54,884 nucleotides of DNA from Candidatus Cloacimonadota bacterium (GTDB lineage Bacteria > Cloacimonadota > Cloacimonadia > Cloacimonadales > TCS61). Location of the stretch: the NCBI GenBank assembly GCA_030445745.1, contig JASUTE010000010.1, positions 1 through 54,884 on the forward strand, given 5' to 3'. Under the pieces are notes generated by a model. The model saw nothing but the letters and a program-made list of their open reading frames with translations, was not told where the DNA came from and searched no databases. A program made the translations under genes and the position numbers. Shown piece after piece: positions 25,305-34,954 of this stretch (positions within the stretch are counted from its first letter, which is position 1; the number at the start of each line of letters is the position of its first letter).

Positions 25305-28300
25305 CTACCAGAAACGGAAGGAACGCTGTAGCTGAATTTCGTGTGTGTTTTCATCATCAAATGGCAAAATATTGTATTTATAAGCTAATTTAAATTTATA
25401 GGGCAAATCGTATCTTAAAGTGAAATGGTGATAGATTCCCATTTTGGAGGTAACAGCTAATCCTTCTGGCTTTTGGAACTGCGCCTGATAATCCAGAAAA
25501 ATATCATCACTAATATATTTCCCCAAACCGACACTGAAATTGTCCATAAACATCTCATAACCGGAGCGAGTAATACTACTAGGCTTTGCTTCTACCACAT
25601 AGGCTTCTTCACTTACATTAGGTGAAGAATAGCGTTGAAAAATATTTTGAATTACATCGGTTTGTAAGTAAAAATAGTCTAGCCGTAACCACTGCCTTAT
25701 CTTATTTTCTATTGGCGAAATTAGAGGATCGATGATAGCATTGCTAACTCCTAAACCAGCGATTTGAACTACTTCGTCCTGTAGCAACACTCTTCTTTGC
25801 GTATCGGAAAGCTCATCAATGCCACGTCCATAACGCAAGCGAGCCAAGATACTGGTCAAAGTTTTATCATTGGTATTATCACTAGAAAACTCGTACTGCA
25901 GTTTGTTAATAGAGTACACTCCATCGCTACTTTCGTTAAAAACATCCAAGGTTATCATAGTGCCATCTGCCACTTTTTTATAAAAGCTACCAGAAATTTT
26001 CACTCCCTTTTGGTAGGGACTGATAAGCACTTGGGCAAAATCGGCTTCCATGGTGGTTCCCAATATATCTACACTTCCTTGCTCAGAAATAAAATGCGCT
26101 TCCGGTACTTGAAATTTTCCATCTTCATAGAGAAGATGCAAGTAACTCTCTGGGTTAACCTTAAGATCTAGGGGATAAGTAACATAACGAACATTATCGG
26201 TAAAATGCATCATTAAATCGAGCTCAAACGGCAGTTCTTTGGCTTCATCAGCCTCTTTGGCCTTGGGTTGAGGCTTTCTGCTGGGCCACTTAATATCTGT
26301 AACCTGGGTAAACATCTTTAGCAAATTTTCGGAATTTGGTGGATAAATAGCTCTACCATTACTAAAATAGATATCGCCCTGCAGCTGAATATCGTAGAAA
26401 GGACCTTTGACTATAAATTCGGCTGAATTACGCCCTTTCACTACTACATTTGCCACAGAGTTGTTCGGCATATAGTCAGGAATATGAACCAGCACACCCT
26501 CCGGAGAGGTTTTTAGCAATAACTGACCCAAATTGATGTTTGCTATTTCAAAATTACGCTCTGCTGCTATCTGATTGCTAATGTAAAGCCAACCAGAGCC
26601 CATAAATAGTTGCCATTTTTTTATCTGCATTTCATTTTCATTGAATAACAGATCAATTTGCACATGTTCCAATTGTTCTATTTGGTTTTGGATGCGCATA
26701 TTCCCATCTTCCAATTTCAGAAAACCATCTTCCAACAAAATTCCATCTTCATTGGTGCTAAAAACAAATCGGAAATCTGCTTTTGACCTACCATATGAAA
26801 TCAATTTTATTTGTTTGGAAAGAAATCGCAGTAAATCTCCCTTATATTCTAATACTAATTTACTAGAATCTGGGTAAATAGTACTTCTAAGAAAATTGTA
26901 TCCTACACTACCAGCAGCTCTAAAATCGATCTCTTTCTTGTTTTTTGCTAATAAATTGTTAATCACCAGCAAGCTATCTTGCTGCACGACATCTAGATAG
27001 AGGCTATCGAGCTTTGTGGAACCTACCTGGAAATCGATACTGCTTAGCTGAACAGATAAGCAGTCGTTATCAGTTGTCTTTTGCAAATTAAATCTGCCAT
27101 TAAAAGCCCCTTTCATATTCCCTTCCTTCCAATAATCTTGTATTTTTAACTGTTGGAAATCGCCAGAAATCTGATATTGCAAAGGGGAAAATTTTAAATG
27201 AGCCTGCAATTGCAAAGGTTCTTTCTGTGGTTGTTGCAACTGAAATTTTTCGAAATCTACCTGGTTAAAATCTCCATTGAACTTACATAAAAATTCTAAT
27301 GGCGCTATATTACTATAGGAAAGATTTTTAGCTGCTATCGTCCCAGTTACCCTAGTAGTATCCTGGTTAGAAACAGTAAGTTGGAAATCACTGGTGCCGC
27401 TAAAATCTCTTAATTGGTAGGATTTCATAAAATATCTCAGATAATCTGTAATGTCTATTTTCTCAGCAGCAACTTGCACGTAATACTGTAGTGAATCATT
27501 CCGCTTAAAATATGCATCTACACCAATCTCATTGTTTATGGAAAATCTTTGGGTGTGTAAGCTATCGCTATTTCCTTGTATAGTTATCTCTACGTCTAAA
27601 GGCTCATAGTTATAGCTCAACCGATTGGTTTTCAGCTCTATTTTAGTGCTATCTTTATCGAATTCATGCTGCATCGTTAGCAAAATATTGCCATCGAAAC
27701 TACCGAATCCCTGATCTGTTAAATTTACACTCGAATTCAATTTTATTTGGGAAGAATCGGCTGCAATATTCACATTACCACTTACCACTGGCCAATCTAC
27801 CTTACCTACCATTAAATTGGGATTAAACCGCTTTACCCCTAAGTTTAAAGACAATTGTTTTTTTTGCAGATCTGCCTGACCGTTTAAGACAATATCGCGC
27901 CGTTGGCGAGCCATATTTAGCCATATTTTATTATCTTGGAAACTTCCGCTGACATTCACTTTTGATAGTTGGTAATCTTGCCATTTCAGGGTAGAATTCT
28001 CTAAGGCAAAGGTTATTCGAGGTTGGTTTTTATATTCAAGAGAAGCAAAGAAATTGCCTTGCAATTTTCCACTTGCAATAGCGTATTGCAAGCTGTCACA
28101 TTCCAAATTAAAGTTCAGACCTTTGTTCAACTTATAAGTACCGTTACCAGTAAATTCATTTCCTTGCCAAATCGCTGAATTCAAATTTATATCAGCTCTA
28201 TCTTGAAAAAACTCTGCTTTGAACTCTACAGCATTTACCTTTTGCTTCTGGTAAACAATCTCTCTGGAATTAGATTGCAGATAAATATGTGGATCTACTA

Positions 28301-29300
28301 ACTTACCAATTGCCTGTAATTCTGTATTTATTTCGCCTTGTAATTCAGGGAAAAAACTAGCCAAATCTACATTCCCCATGAAGTTGGCATCAATATGAGG
28401 GTCATCGAGAAGACTATTTATAGTAAAACTACCCGAAACTGGGTTTGTTTGTAGTTGTGCCTGTTCAATTTCACCGGTTATAGTTTGTTTATCGCCCCTG
28501 AAATTTATTGCTTGGGCTGAAAAAGGAATACCCGCTTGCTTTAGATAAAAATCTTGCAGTTTACCTGTAAAATTAAAAATTTGCTTGGTAAAGAGTAACT
28601 CAGCATCAAGTTTAAAATCAGCTTTTTCTACCCAGGTGGTCTGTAATTTATCAAACTTGAAGTTCTCTATTTGCAAATTCATTTTTGTTAGGTTTTGGTT
28701 ATTTATTTCTGCCTCTAACTCAATTTTTTCGTTATTATTTTTGTTTTGGAAATCGATGCGAGAATTTTTTCTATTATCTATTGTTAAATTTATATTCCCC
28801 AAGCTTTTACTAAGCGAGAGATTTTCAGAAGTATAGTTGACTTGAGCTATTCCATCGTGTAATTCTAATTTTGTGAAATATTTTCCTAAATTTGGAAGCT
28901 CAAAAACAGCCTCCCTCTGATTTTTTTCTTCGGAATCAGATTTTTGCTGCCAATTATAAACAAACTTTGGTTCATATACATCGATTAATTTTATAGCTTG
29001 CTGAATTCCAATACGGGTGAAAAGTAATTTCAATAGGTTATATTTTATAAAAATCTGGTTAGCTTCAAATGAAAAATTATTTTCGCGTGCTTTAATTTGC
29101 AGATCGGAAATTGTAATTTGCCGATCATTAAAGGTGAAGTTGCCTACTTCGATCTCTGCATCTAAGTATTTTTCCAGATATTGGGAAAGTTTACTCTCGA
29201 TGTAATCGTCGATATCAACAATTCTGGTTACTGCGTAAAATGCTAGGTTGATGAGCAGTAGTAACCCTACCACTATTAGTAACCATTTCTTTTTTTTCAC
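25305..29300 (-). CDS. tamB: TamB-like translocation and assembly module protein
   Basis: A 1331-residue envelope protein. One N-terminal membrane anchor (KWLLIVVGLLLLINLAFYAV) is followed by an AsmA-like start (IDDYIESKLSQYLEKYLDAEIEVGNFTF), then over 900 residues of repeated beta strands that suit a lipid-conducting groove. It ends with the TamB domain (GNMRIQNQIEQLEHVQIDLL, GDIYFSNGRAIYPPNS, LTSILARLRYG). The C-terminus ends in an aromatic strand (SFRFW). TamB helps insert outer-membrane proteins and move phospholipids. It lies downstream of lolC-lolD, consistent with an envelope cluster. Confidence 0.85.
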   Translation of the reverse strand: MKKKKWLLIVVGLLLLINLAFYAVTRIVDIDDYIESKLSQYLEKYLDAEIEVGNFTFNDRQITISDLQIKARENNFSFEANQIFIKYNLLKLLFTRIGIQQAIKLIDVYEPKFVYNWQQKSDSEEKNQREAVFELPNLGKYFTKLELHDGIAQVNYTSENLSLSKSLGNINLTIDNRKNSRIDFQNKNNNEKIELEAEINNQNLTKMNLQIENFKFDKLQTTWVEKADFKLDAELLFTKQIFNFTGKLQDFYLKQAGIPFSAQAINFRGDKQTITGEIEQAQLQTNPVSGSFTINSLLDDPHIDANFMGNVDLASFFPELQGEINTELQAIGKLVDPHIYLQSNSREIVYQKQKVNAVEFKAEFFQDRADINLNSAIWQGNEFTGNGTYKLNKGLNFNLECDSLQYAIASGKLQGNFFASLEYKNQPRITFALENSTLKWQDYQLSKVNVSGSFQDNKIWLNMARQRRDIVLNGQADLQKKQLSLNLGVKRFNPNLMVGKVDWPVVSGNVNIAADSSQIKLNSSVNLTDQGFGSFDGNILLTMQHEFDKDSTKIELKTNRLSYNYEPLDVEITIQGNSDSLHTQRFSINNEIGVDAYFKRNDSLQYYVQVAAEKIDITDYLRYFMKSYQLRDFSGTSDFQLTVSNQDTTRVTGTIAAKNLSYSNIAPLEFLCKFNGDFNQVDFEKFQLQQPQKEPLQLQAHLKFSPLQYQISGDFQQLKIQDYWKEGNMKGAFNGRFNLQKTTDNDCLSVQLSSIDFQVGSTKLDSLYLDVVQQDSLLVINNLLAKNKKEIDFRAAGSVGYNFLRSTIYPDSSKLVLEYKGDLLRFLSKQIKLISYGRSKADFRFVFSTNEDGILLEDGFLKLEDGNMRIQNQIEQLEHVQIDLLFNENEMQIKKWQLFMGSGWLYISNQIAAERNFEIANINLGQLLLKTSPEGVLVHIPDYMPNNSVANVVVKGRNSAEFIVKGPFYDIQLQGDIYFSNGRAIYPPNSENLLKMFTQVTDIKWPSRKPQPKAKEADEAKELPFELDLMMHFTDNVRYVTYPLDLKVNPESYLHLLYEDGKFQVPEAHFISEQGSVDILGTTMEADFAQVLISPYQKGVKISGSFYKKVADGTMITLDVFNESSDGVYSINKLQYEFSSDNTNDKTLTSILARLRYGRGIDELSDTQRRVLLQDEVVQIAGLGVSNAIIDPLISPIENKIRQWLRLDYFYLQTDVIQNIFQRYSSPNVSEEAYVVEAKPSSITRSGYEMFMDNFSVGLGKYISDDIFLDYQAQFQKPEGLAVTSKMGIYHHFTLRYDLPYKFKLAYKYNILPFDDENTHEIQLQRSFRFW

Positions 29301-29308
29301 CTTTTCCC

Positions 29309-29983
29309 CTATTTAATTTTTGTCAAATTCCCATTTTTCAAATTGTAATGAACATGCATCTTTTGGGCAATCTCTTGGTTGTGAGTAACAATAACAAAAG
29401 TTTGGTGTTTAATTTTATTCAAACTGGAAATCAACTCTATGATCTCTTTGCTGTGTTCTTCATCCAAATTTCCTGTAGGCTCATCGGCAAAAATTATCTG
29501 CGGAGAATTTATTAGCGCTCTGGCTACTGCCACTCGCTGCTGCTCTCCACCACTCAACTGATTTGGATAATGTTGACGCCGATTATAGATATCTAATTTT
29601 TTCAACAACTCACGTGCCTGTTGTAAACTTTTCCCCAAATCCTTATTTTGCAAAAACATCGGCATAGCTATATTTTCTTCAGCTGTGAAATCTTCCAATA
29701 AATAATGGAATTGAAATACGAAACCAATGGTACGATTGCGAAATTCATGAATATTTTTCTGCTTTAAATTTACCTCTTGTTCGTTGTAAAATATTCTACC
29801 TTCATCAGCAGAATCTAGAAGCCCCAAAAGATGTAGCAGAGTACTCTTGCCGCTGCCCGATTGGCCAGTTATAACTGCTATCTGTCCTTTTTCCACTGAA
29901 AAATCAAGATTTCGGAAAACTTCCAGTCTGCCTTCTGTCTCCGGATATGTCTTTCGTAAATTCTCTGCTCGTAAAATACTCAT
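29309..29983 (-). CDS. lolD: LolD-like ABC transporter ATPase
   Basis: ATPase of a MacB/Lol-type transporter that releases lipoproteins from the inner membrane. Walker A is GQSGSGKST, the Q-loop is [17 protein letters not shown], the signature is [15 protein letters not shown] and Walker B is [12 protein letters not shown]. The start was set at the ATG (MSILRAENL) nine bases after the permease stop, behind GGGGTAAGA. A longer frame exists but overlaps the permease gene. About 224 residues, the usual LolD length. Confidence 0.88.
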   Translation of the reverse strand: MSILRAENLRKTYPETEGRLEVFRNLDFSVEKGQIAVITGQSGSGKSTLLHLLGLLDSADEGRIFYNEQEVNLKQKNIHEFRNRTIGFVFQFHYLLEDFTAEENIAMPMFLQNKDLGKSLQQARELLKKLDIYNRRQHYPNQLSGGEQQRVAVARALINSPQIIFADEPTGNLDEEHSKEIIELISSLNKIKHQTFVIVTHNQEIAQKMHVHYNLKNGNLTKIK

Positions 29984-29991
29984 TCTTACCC

Positions 29992-31215
29992 CTATTTTAT
30001 CGCTGTAGTTATCTGTAAACTGGTTAATTTCTTTATTGGAATCCACGCTGCTGCCAAAATTATCAATAGCGATACAACTAAAGTTATCATCCAGTTATAA
30101 AAATTTATACTTATATTGATCTTTTCCAAAAAATATACATCACCTTTCAGCATAAAAAATTGCTGGGTTCCTATAAACCAGGCTAACAAAAATCCAATAA
30201 TTTGTCCTAAATTCACAGTAATAAAAGCTATTAACATAGTTTTTCCCAAGTATATCTTCCTAATAATAGCATTGGTAGCGCCATAAGCCTTCAAAATACC
30301 CTGTTCCCGGCGTTTCTCCATTATAGAAGTGCTAACAAAACTTACCACATTGAAAGAAGCGATAAGCACTAGAAAACTTAAGATTATAAACAAAACCCAT
30401 TTTTCTAATTTCAGAAGAGAAAAGAGATTACCGTTGAAATCTATCCAAGAACTAAGCTGATAATCGTAGCCTAACTGTTCTTGCCACAAATAAGCATAAT
30501 AGTCAGCTTTATCAATAAAATCAGAGCCTAACTTTACCTCCACCATCGAAAATTTGTTCTCTATTTTTTTAAATTGCTGGGCTGCGGTCAAATTCATAAA
30601 CACATAGCGGCTATCGTATTCATACATTCCAGAATCGTAGAGGCCAACTACTTGGTAATTATTAGAACTGGTTTGTAAGCCCATTGGCGAAAATTCTACA
30701 TTGGCGGGACTAATCAATTTCACCTTCTCACCCACTTTCAGGTTGAGTTTTTGGGCTAATTTAGTCCCCAAAACCACTTCATCGGGTTTTTGCAGTTTAA
30801 AAGTACCTTGCTGTACAACTTGTTTGTAGGTAGTGGGCAAATTTTGCTGCTGCCAGTTTATCCCGCGAATTAGGCAGCCCTTCAACCGCTTACCGTTGGC
30901 AGCTGTAGCTTCACTTAAAACTATGCTGCCTACAGCAGCCACCTGCGGTTGTTTTTGCAGAAAAGTTTGTAAATGTTCTATATCTTCAGAATTTAAATAA
31001 TCCGATTTATTATTAAAAATGTATATATGCGAATTAACATTCAATATGGTTTCTTTCAACACAGTTTCGTAGCCCTGAAAAATAGCCAAGGCAATGGTTA
31101 GCGTGGCCACCGAGATAATTATGCCCACAACCATGAAGAGAGAATTAGCCTGCAACCACTCTTTCCGAGGTGAAACTATAAATTTTTTAAGAAAGAAACT
31201 AACTATTTTATTCAT
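29992..31215 (-). CDS. LolC/LolE-like ABC transporter permease
   Basis: A 407-residue inner-membrane protein with the FtsX/MacB fold. One N-terminal helix (FMVVGIIISVATLTIALAIF) is followed by a ~220-residue periplasmic domain and three C-terminal helices (ILSFLVLIASFNVVSF; FITVNLGQIIGFLLAWFIG; MITLVVSLLIILAAAWI). KREQGILKAYGATNAIIRKI is the FtsX-family coupling segment that contacts the ATPase. Only one permease is present, so it probably works as a homodimer (LolF-like). Same operon as lolD and tamB. Confidence 0.85.
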   Translation of the reverse strand: MNKIVSFFLKKFIVSPRKEWLQANSLFMVVGIIISVATLTIALAIFQGYETVLKETILNVNSHIYIFNNKSDYLNSEDIEHLQTFLQKQPQVAAVGSIVLSEATAANGKRLKGCLIRGINWQQQNLPTTYKQVVQQGTFKLQKPDEVVLGTKLAQKLNLKVGEKVKLISPANVEFSPMGLQTSSNNYQVVGLYDSGMYEYDSRYVFMNLTAAQQFKKIENKFSMVEVKLGSDFIDKADYYAYLWQEQLGYDYQLSSWIDFNGNLFSLLKLEKWVLFIILSFLVLIASFNVVSFVSTSIMEKRREQGILKAYGATNAIIRKIYLGKTMLIAFITVNLGQIIGFLLAWFIGTQQFFMLKGDVYFLEKINISINFYNWMITLVVSLLIILAAAWIPIKKLTSLQITTAIK

Positions 31216-31275
31216 GGTTTAAAAAATTTTCCTTCATAGATTTTTCTGTCAACTTATCAAATGTTATAGATCGAA

Positions 31276-31740
31276 TTATTTCCTGTGGTAACGGCTATGA
31301 ATAAAACTATTATAATAATGCTCGTAGTATTTTTCCCAGCAATGCCAATCTATTTTGGGAAAATAGAGATCGGCTGGATAATCTTTTTTAATCCAAGAAA
31401 TAAAAATTTCATCTGCAAAATTTAGTGCTTGTTGGTAAATCTGTTTCCCGCCAATAAAAAAAATATCTTTGCCAAACTTATCAGCTATTTTTAATGCTTC
31501 TTGGAAGTTGGAGGCAACTATAACTTTCCTATTTTCAATTTGGGATGAAGTCACCACTATATTTTTTCTGTTTGGCAATACTTTCCCAATTGTTTCCCAA
31601 GTATTTCTACCCATTATCACAGTGTTGCCAGTAGTAATTTTCTTAAAAAGCTGCAATTCTTCTGGCAGATTCCAGGGCATCTGACCTTGATAACCCATTT
31701 TACCATCTTTGGTAAGAGCTACTATAATTATTTTTTTCAT
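31276..31740 (-). CDS. folA: Dihydrofolate reductase
   Basis: A 154-residue DHFR that reduces dihydrofolate with NADPH. It has IIIVALTKDGKMGYQGQMPWNLPEEL (substrate pocket with Trp and Glu), the TVIMGRNTWETIG cofactor motif and FFIGGKQIYQQAL. The start overlaps the thyX-like stop by ATGA. This is of interest because ThyX makes tetrahydrofolate rather than dihydrofolate, so the pairing is not strictly required. Confidence 0.93.
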   Translation of the reverse strand: MKKIIIVALTKDGKMGYQGQMPWNLPEELQLFKKITTGNTVIMGRNTWETIGKVLPNRKNIVVTSSQIENRKVIVASNFQEALKIADKFGKDIFFIGGKQIYQQALNFADEIFISWIKKDYPADLYFPKIDWHCWEKYYEHYYNSFIHSRYHRK

Positions 31741-33119
31741 CTATTGAAACTATCTTTACCCATTAACAACTGAGCTGCATTGGGAAACAAATTACGTAAC
31801 AATGAGTCTATCTGCAAAGAAATTTCGCGAATCTCCCATTGGGCGTGTTTATCGGAACGTAATCTGGAAAAATGATATAATTCACGCAGGTTAACATGGA
31901 AGATTACATTCACCCGATGAGCATTGGTTAAAATATAACTTCCCAAACCCTTTTTTTCCTCTTCCAATTTATAAAACATTTTTTCAACTCGTTGCATTAA
32001 AAACTGTATCTCTTTTTCAGCTTTTATCTTCCTAAGAAGAGGGGGGATAACATAACCAGCTTGGGGTTGGTAATTACTTTTAATTATTGTACTCATCCTA
32101 TGGCGCTTTAGTTGTCCGAAACAACAAGAAGAGATCGAAAGTTGAAAGGTAAAATCAGCTAACTCAAAAGCCCGGGGAACAGATTGATAACTCTGAATAT
32201 TTTTAAGAATATTGCCAAAAATCTCATTTTTTTCCAGGGAGCTATATTCTTTTACTCTTTTCAAATGTTGGCTCATCAGGCCGCCATTTTTTTGGAATAA
32301 TAATGCAGCTAAAATTCTATCCTCGCCATCATAGTCGTAGTGCAAAAGTTGTAGTTGCGGCAAATTGTGCTTCACTGAAACTGTAGGTATTCGTTGCTCT
32401 AGCTCTTTTTCATATTCAGTTGCCTCGGTGTATTTTATTAAAGATGGAGCTATTCCTTTTATTTCTCTTTCGATCTTTTGTTTTAATTCTGCTGCTTCCA
32501 GCCACGGTAAGCTATCCAGCCGACACAATAATTTTTCCAAACTGCGGGCATTTATGGTTATACCCAGTTGAGTTTGTGTTGCAAGGGCAAGCACATACCT
32601 AGCATCTTCTTTTGCTTTCCCTTTCAATTCACGTTTACTACCCTCAAAGCCTACATCTTCCAGATAATTACAAGCTTTTTTATATAGCTTTTTATAGGTG
32701 TTATTTTGTTGAGTTATCAATTCTCGAAATTCTGTTTCTAACATAGTGCCAGCAATTTCCGCAGGTAGATAAAAATCACCGTCTAAGGTTACATAACGTT
32801 GTGATTTTTCTGTGAAAGATGCAAGTCGGGAATGCTGGATAAATTCCACCAGAAAGCGAGAAACCCCGATAATATCTAAATTGAATACAGCATGTTCGGC
32901 AATGGAGTTGTGTCCCATTTCAAATATTATCTTATCGTTCGATTTCCGTGCTTTTTCCACTTCCAGCAATGCTTGCTGCCTCAGCTCTGTAACTGTTTTT
33001 TTACTGCGGCTTATTCTGGCGTAAGCCGCTGATATAGTCTCTGGTGTTATCACCTCTTTCTTAGCATTTTGGGAAAAAACGCTGCTATCGACATTATATC
33101 CAGCCAAAACTACTTGCAT
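31737..33119 (-). CDS. thyX: Tandem ThyX-type thymidylate synthase
   Basis: 460 residues, about twice a normal ThyX. The N-terminal half has MGHNSIAEHAVFNLDI and HSRLASFTEKSQRY (96-109). This matches the ThyX motif RHRxxSxxExSxR from Arg98 on but lacks the first Arg-His. The C-terminal half has intact RHR (339-341) but has lost the later Ser and Arg of the motif, and carries NLRELYHFSRLRSDKHAQWEIRE. The two halves thus keep complementary parts of the active site. ThyX sites form between subunits, so a working site may form across the halves. It converts dUMP to dTMP using FAD and methylenetetrahydrofolate. Confidence 0.85.
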   Translation of the reverse strand: MQVVLAGYNVDSSVFSQNAKKEVITPETISAAYARISRSKKTVTELRQQALLEVEKARKSNDKIIFEMGHNSIAEHAVFNLDIIGVSRFLVEFIQHSRLASFTEKSQRYVTLDGDFYLPAEIAGTMLETEFRELITQQNNTYKKLYKKACNYLEDVGFEGSKRELKGKAKEDARYVLALATQTQLGITINARSLEKLLCRLDSLPWLEAAELKQKIEREIKGIAPSLIKYTEATEYEKELEQRIPTVSVKHNLPQLQLLHYDYDGEDRILAALLFQKNGGLMSQHLKRVKEYSSLEKNEIFGNILKNIQSYQSVPRAFELADFTFQLSISSCCFGQLKRHRMSTIIKSNYQPQAGYVIPPLLRKIKAEKEIQFLMQRVEKMFYKLEEEKKGLGSYILTNAHRVNVIFHVNLRELYHFSRLRSDKHAQWEIREISLQIDSLLRNLFPNAAQLLMGKDSFNR

Positions 33120-33129
33120 GGTAAACTCT

Positions 33130-33909
33130 CTATTTTATCAATTCCAAACTTTTACTTGCACCTATGCGATTGGCACCAGCTTTCAACATAGTTTCTGCTT
33201 TTTCTTTAGTATCGATACCACCAGAAGCTTTTACACCCATTTTGGGGCCAACCACTTGGCGCAATAGTTCCACATCGCGGGCAATAGCTCCTCCAGCTGC
33301 AAAACCAGTTGAAGTTTTAACAAAATCTGCTCCAGCTTTTTTGGCTATAAGGGCTGCAATTATCTTCTGTCTCATTGTTAGAATAGCAGTTTCTAAGATA
33401 ACTTTTAATATTACATTTTTACTATGACATTTTTCTGCTACTAATTTTATCTCTTCATAAACTGCATCGAATTCGCCCGACATCAACATGGCTAAACTTA
33501 TTACCATATCGATCTCGGAAGCTCCATGTTCAATAGCTAATTCTGCTTCAGCTGCTTTTATGGATGCCATATTTGCTCCATGTGGAAAACCAACCACAGA
33601 GCAAACTCCCACTTTTTTTACATGCTGCTTAGCTAATTTCACATAAACTGGGCTTACGCAAACTGTTTTAAATTTGTATTTTTCGGCTTCTTTGCAAAGT
33701 TGAATGATATCTTCCTTGGTAGCATATGGTTTTAGGTTTGTGTGGTCGATATATTGGGCGATATTTTTTATATCAACTGGCCATTGATCTTCCTGCTTAC
33801 TTCTGTCTATCACCGATTCCAGGCTAATTTCATGTTCGCCGCCTGAACGTGATTCCTTCTCTTCAGAAATGTTAAAAATTTCTTGAGCAATCTCTCTAAT
33901 CATCTTCAT
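33130..33909 (-). CDS. deoC: Deoxyribose-phosphate aldolase
   Basis: 259 residues with a ~50-residue N-terminal extension before the TIM barrel (IAQYIDHTNLKPYATKEDI). The Schiff-base region is ILKVILETAILT and the second Lys motif is GADFVKTSTGFAAGGA. GVKASGGIDTKEKAETML and ANRIGASKS bind the phosphate. It cleaves 2-deoxyribose-5-phosphate to glyceraldehyde-3-phosphate and acetaldehyde. GAGGAG precedes the ATG. It lies 10 nt upstream of thyX, which joins deoxynucleotide salvage with dTMP synthesis. Confidence 0.95.
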   Translation of the reverse strand: MKMIREIAQEIFNISEEKESRSGGEHEISLESVIDRSKQEDQWPVDIKNIAQYIDHTNLKPYATKEDIIQLCKEAEKYKFKTVCVSPVYVKLAKQHVKKVGVCSVVGFPHGANMASIKAAEAELAIEHGASEIDMVISLAMLMSGEFDAVYEEIKLVAEKCHSKNVILKVILETAILTMRQKIIAALIAKKAGADFVKTSTGFAAGGAIARDVELLRQVVGPKMGVKASGGIDTKEKAETMLKAGANRIGASKSLELIK

Positions 33910-33931
33910 ACTAAATCTCCTCTTTTTTATT

Positions 33932-34954
33932 TTAAGATCCTGCTGCTAATTGTCCACATGCAGCATCAATCTCGGTCCCTCTACTTCTTCTAACTGTTAA
34001 AGCTACTCTCAAATCCATCAGCTGCTTCATGAAATCATTTAGCTCTACTTCGGTTGGCGACTTAAATTCCGAACCTGCTATAGGATTCCAAGGAATTAAA
34101 TTCAATTTGCAAGAGATCTCCCCGACAAAAGCCCGCAGAGCTTTGATATCCTTCTTTCCCATATTGAAGCCTTTTATTAGCACATACTCGAAAGTTATGC
34201 GATAGGGATTATATCTTTGGAATTTTTTCAATGTTTGTTTTAATTTCGTCAATGAATATTTTCGAGAAATAGGCATTAAGTATTCTCTTTTTGTCTGTAT
34301 AGCTGAATTTAAAGACACAGCTAATTTAACCTTTACCCCGCTTACAGCCAGCTTTGCGATGCCTGGCACTACTCCGCTGGTGGAAATGGTAATACGGCGT
34401 GGACTAAATTTAAACGCCAGTTCATCCTGTAAAATTCTTACTGCTTGCATCATGTTTTCATAATTATCTAAAGGTTCACCCATACCCATGAAAACTAGAT
34501 TGGTTAATTTATTTTCTCCTAACTGCTGTTTAGCTAGATAAACCTGGGAAATAATCTCTGCTACATCTAAGTTGCGCAGAAGACCCATTTTGGCAGTAGC
34601 ACAAAATCTGCAATTGCGGGCACAGCCCACCTGAGAAGAAATGCAAAGAGTATTCTTCCCAGCTGCTGGTATAAGCACCATCTCTATTTTATTGGCATCT
34701 TGTAGCTGTAAAAGAAATTTGCGCGTGCCATCTGTTGCTACTTGCCCAGTGATAATTTTAGGAAGCTTGAACGAAATATTATCAGCAAGTTTACTACGTA
34801 AATCTTCAGAAAGGGAAGTCATTTTCTGCAAATTTAGCTGTTGTTTTTGGTAAACCCAGTTAAAAAGCTGCTTAGCACGGAATGATCTTTCGCCCATTTC
34901 TTCTAATTTATCACTTAATTGTTGGGAGGTAAAACTAAAAAAATTGGGCATCAT
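33932..34954 (-). CDS. rlmN: 23S rRNA/tRNA adenine C2-methyltransferase RlmN
   Basis: A 340-residue radical-SAM enzyme. It has the CARNCRFC cluster-binding motif (CxxxCxxC), LVFMGMGEPLDNYENM, SPRRITISTSGVVPGI and a C-terminal Cys in EIDAACGQLA that acts as the methyl carrier. It methylates A2503 of 23S rRNA and A37 of some tRNAs. Its start overlaps the RicT-like gene stop (ATGA). Confidence 0.96.
   Translation of the reverse strand: MMPNFFSFTSQQLSDKLEEMGERSFRAKQLFNWVYQKQQLNLQKMTSLSEDLRSKLADNISFKLPKIITGQVATDGTRKFLLQLQDANKIEMVLIPAAGKNTLCISSQVGCARNCRFCATAKMGLLRNLDVAEIISQVYLAKQQLGENKLTNLVFMGMGEPLDNYENMMQAVRILQDELAFKFSPRRITISTSGVVPGIAKLAVSGVKVKLAVSLNSAIQTKREYLMPISRKYSLTKLKQTLKKFQRYNPYRITFEYVLIKGFNMGKKDIKALRAFVGEISCKLNLIPWNPIAGSEFKSPTEVELNDFMKQLMDLRVALTVRRSRGTEIDAACGQLAAGS

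Noticed and set aside
29984-30046. 21-codon extension of LolD
   Set aside because: It overlaps the permease coding region, does not look like ABC sequence, and a good start with ribosome binding site follows the permease stop.
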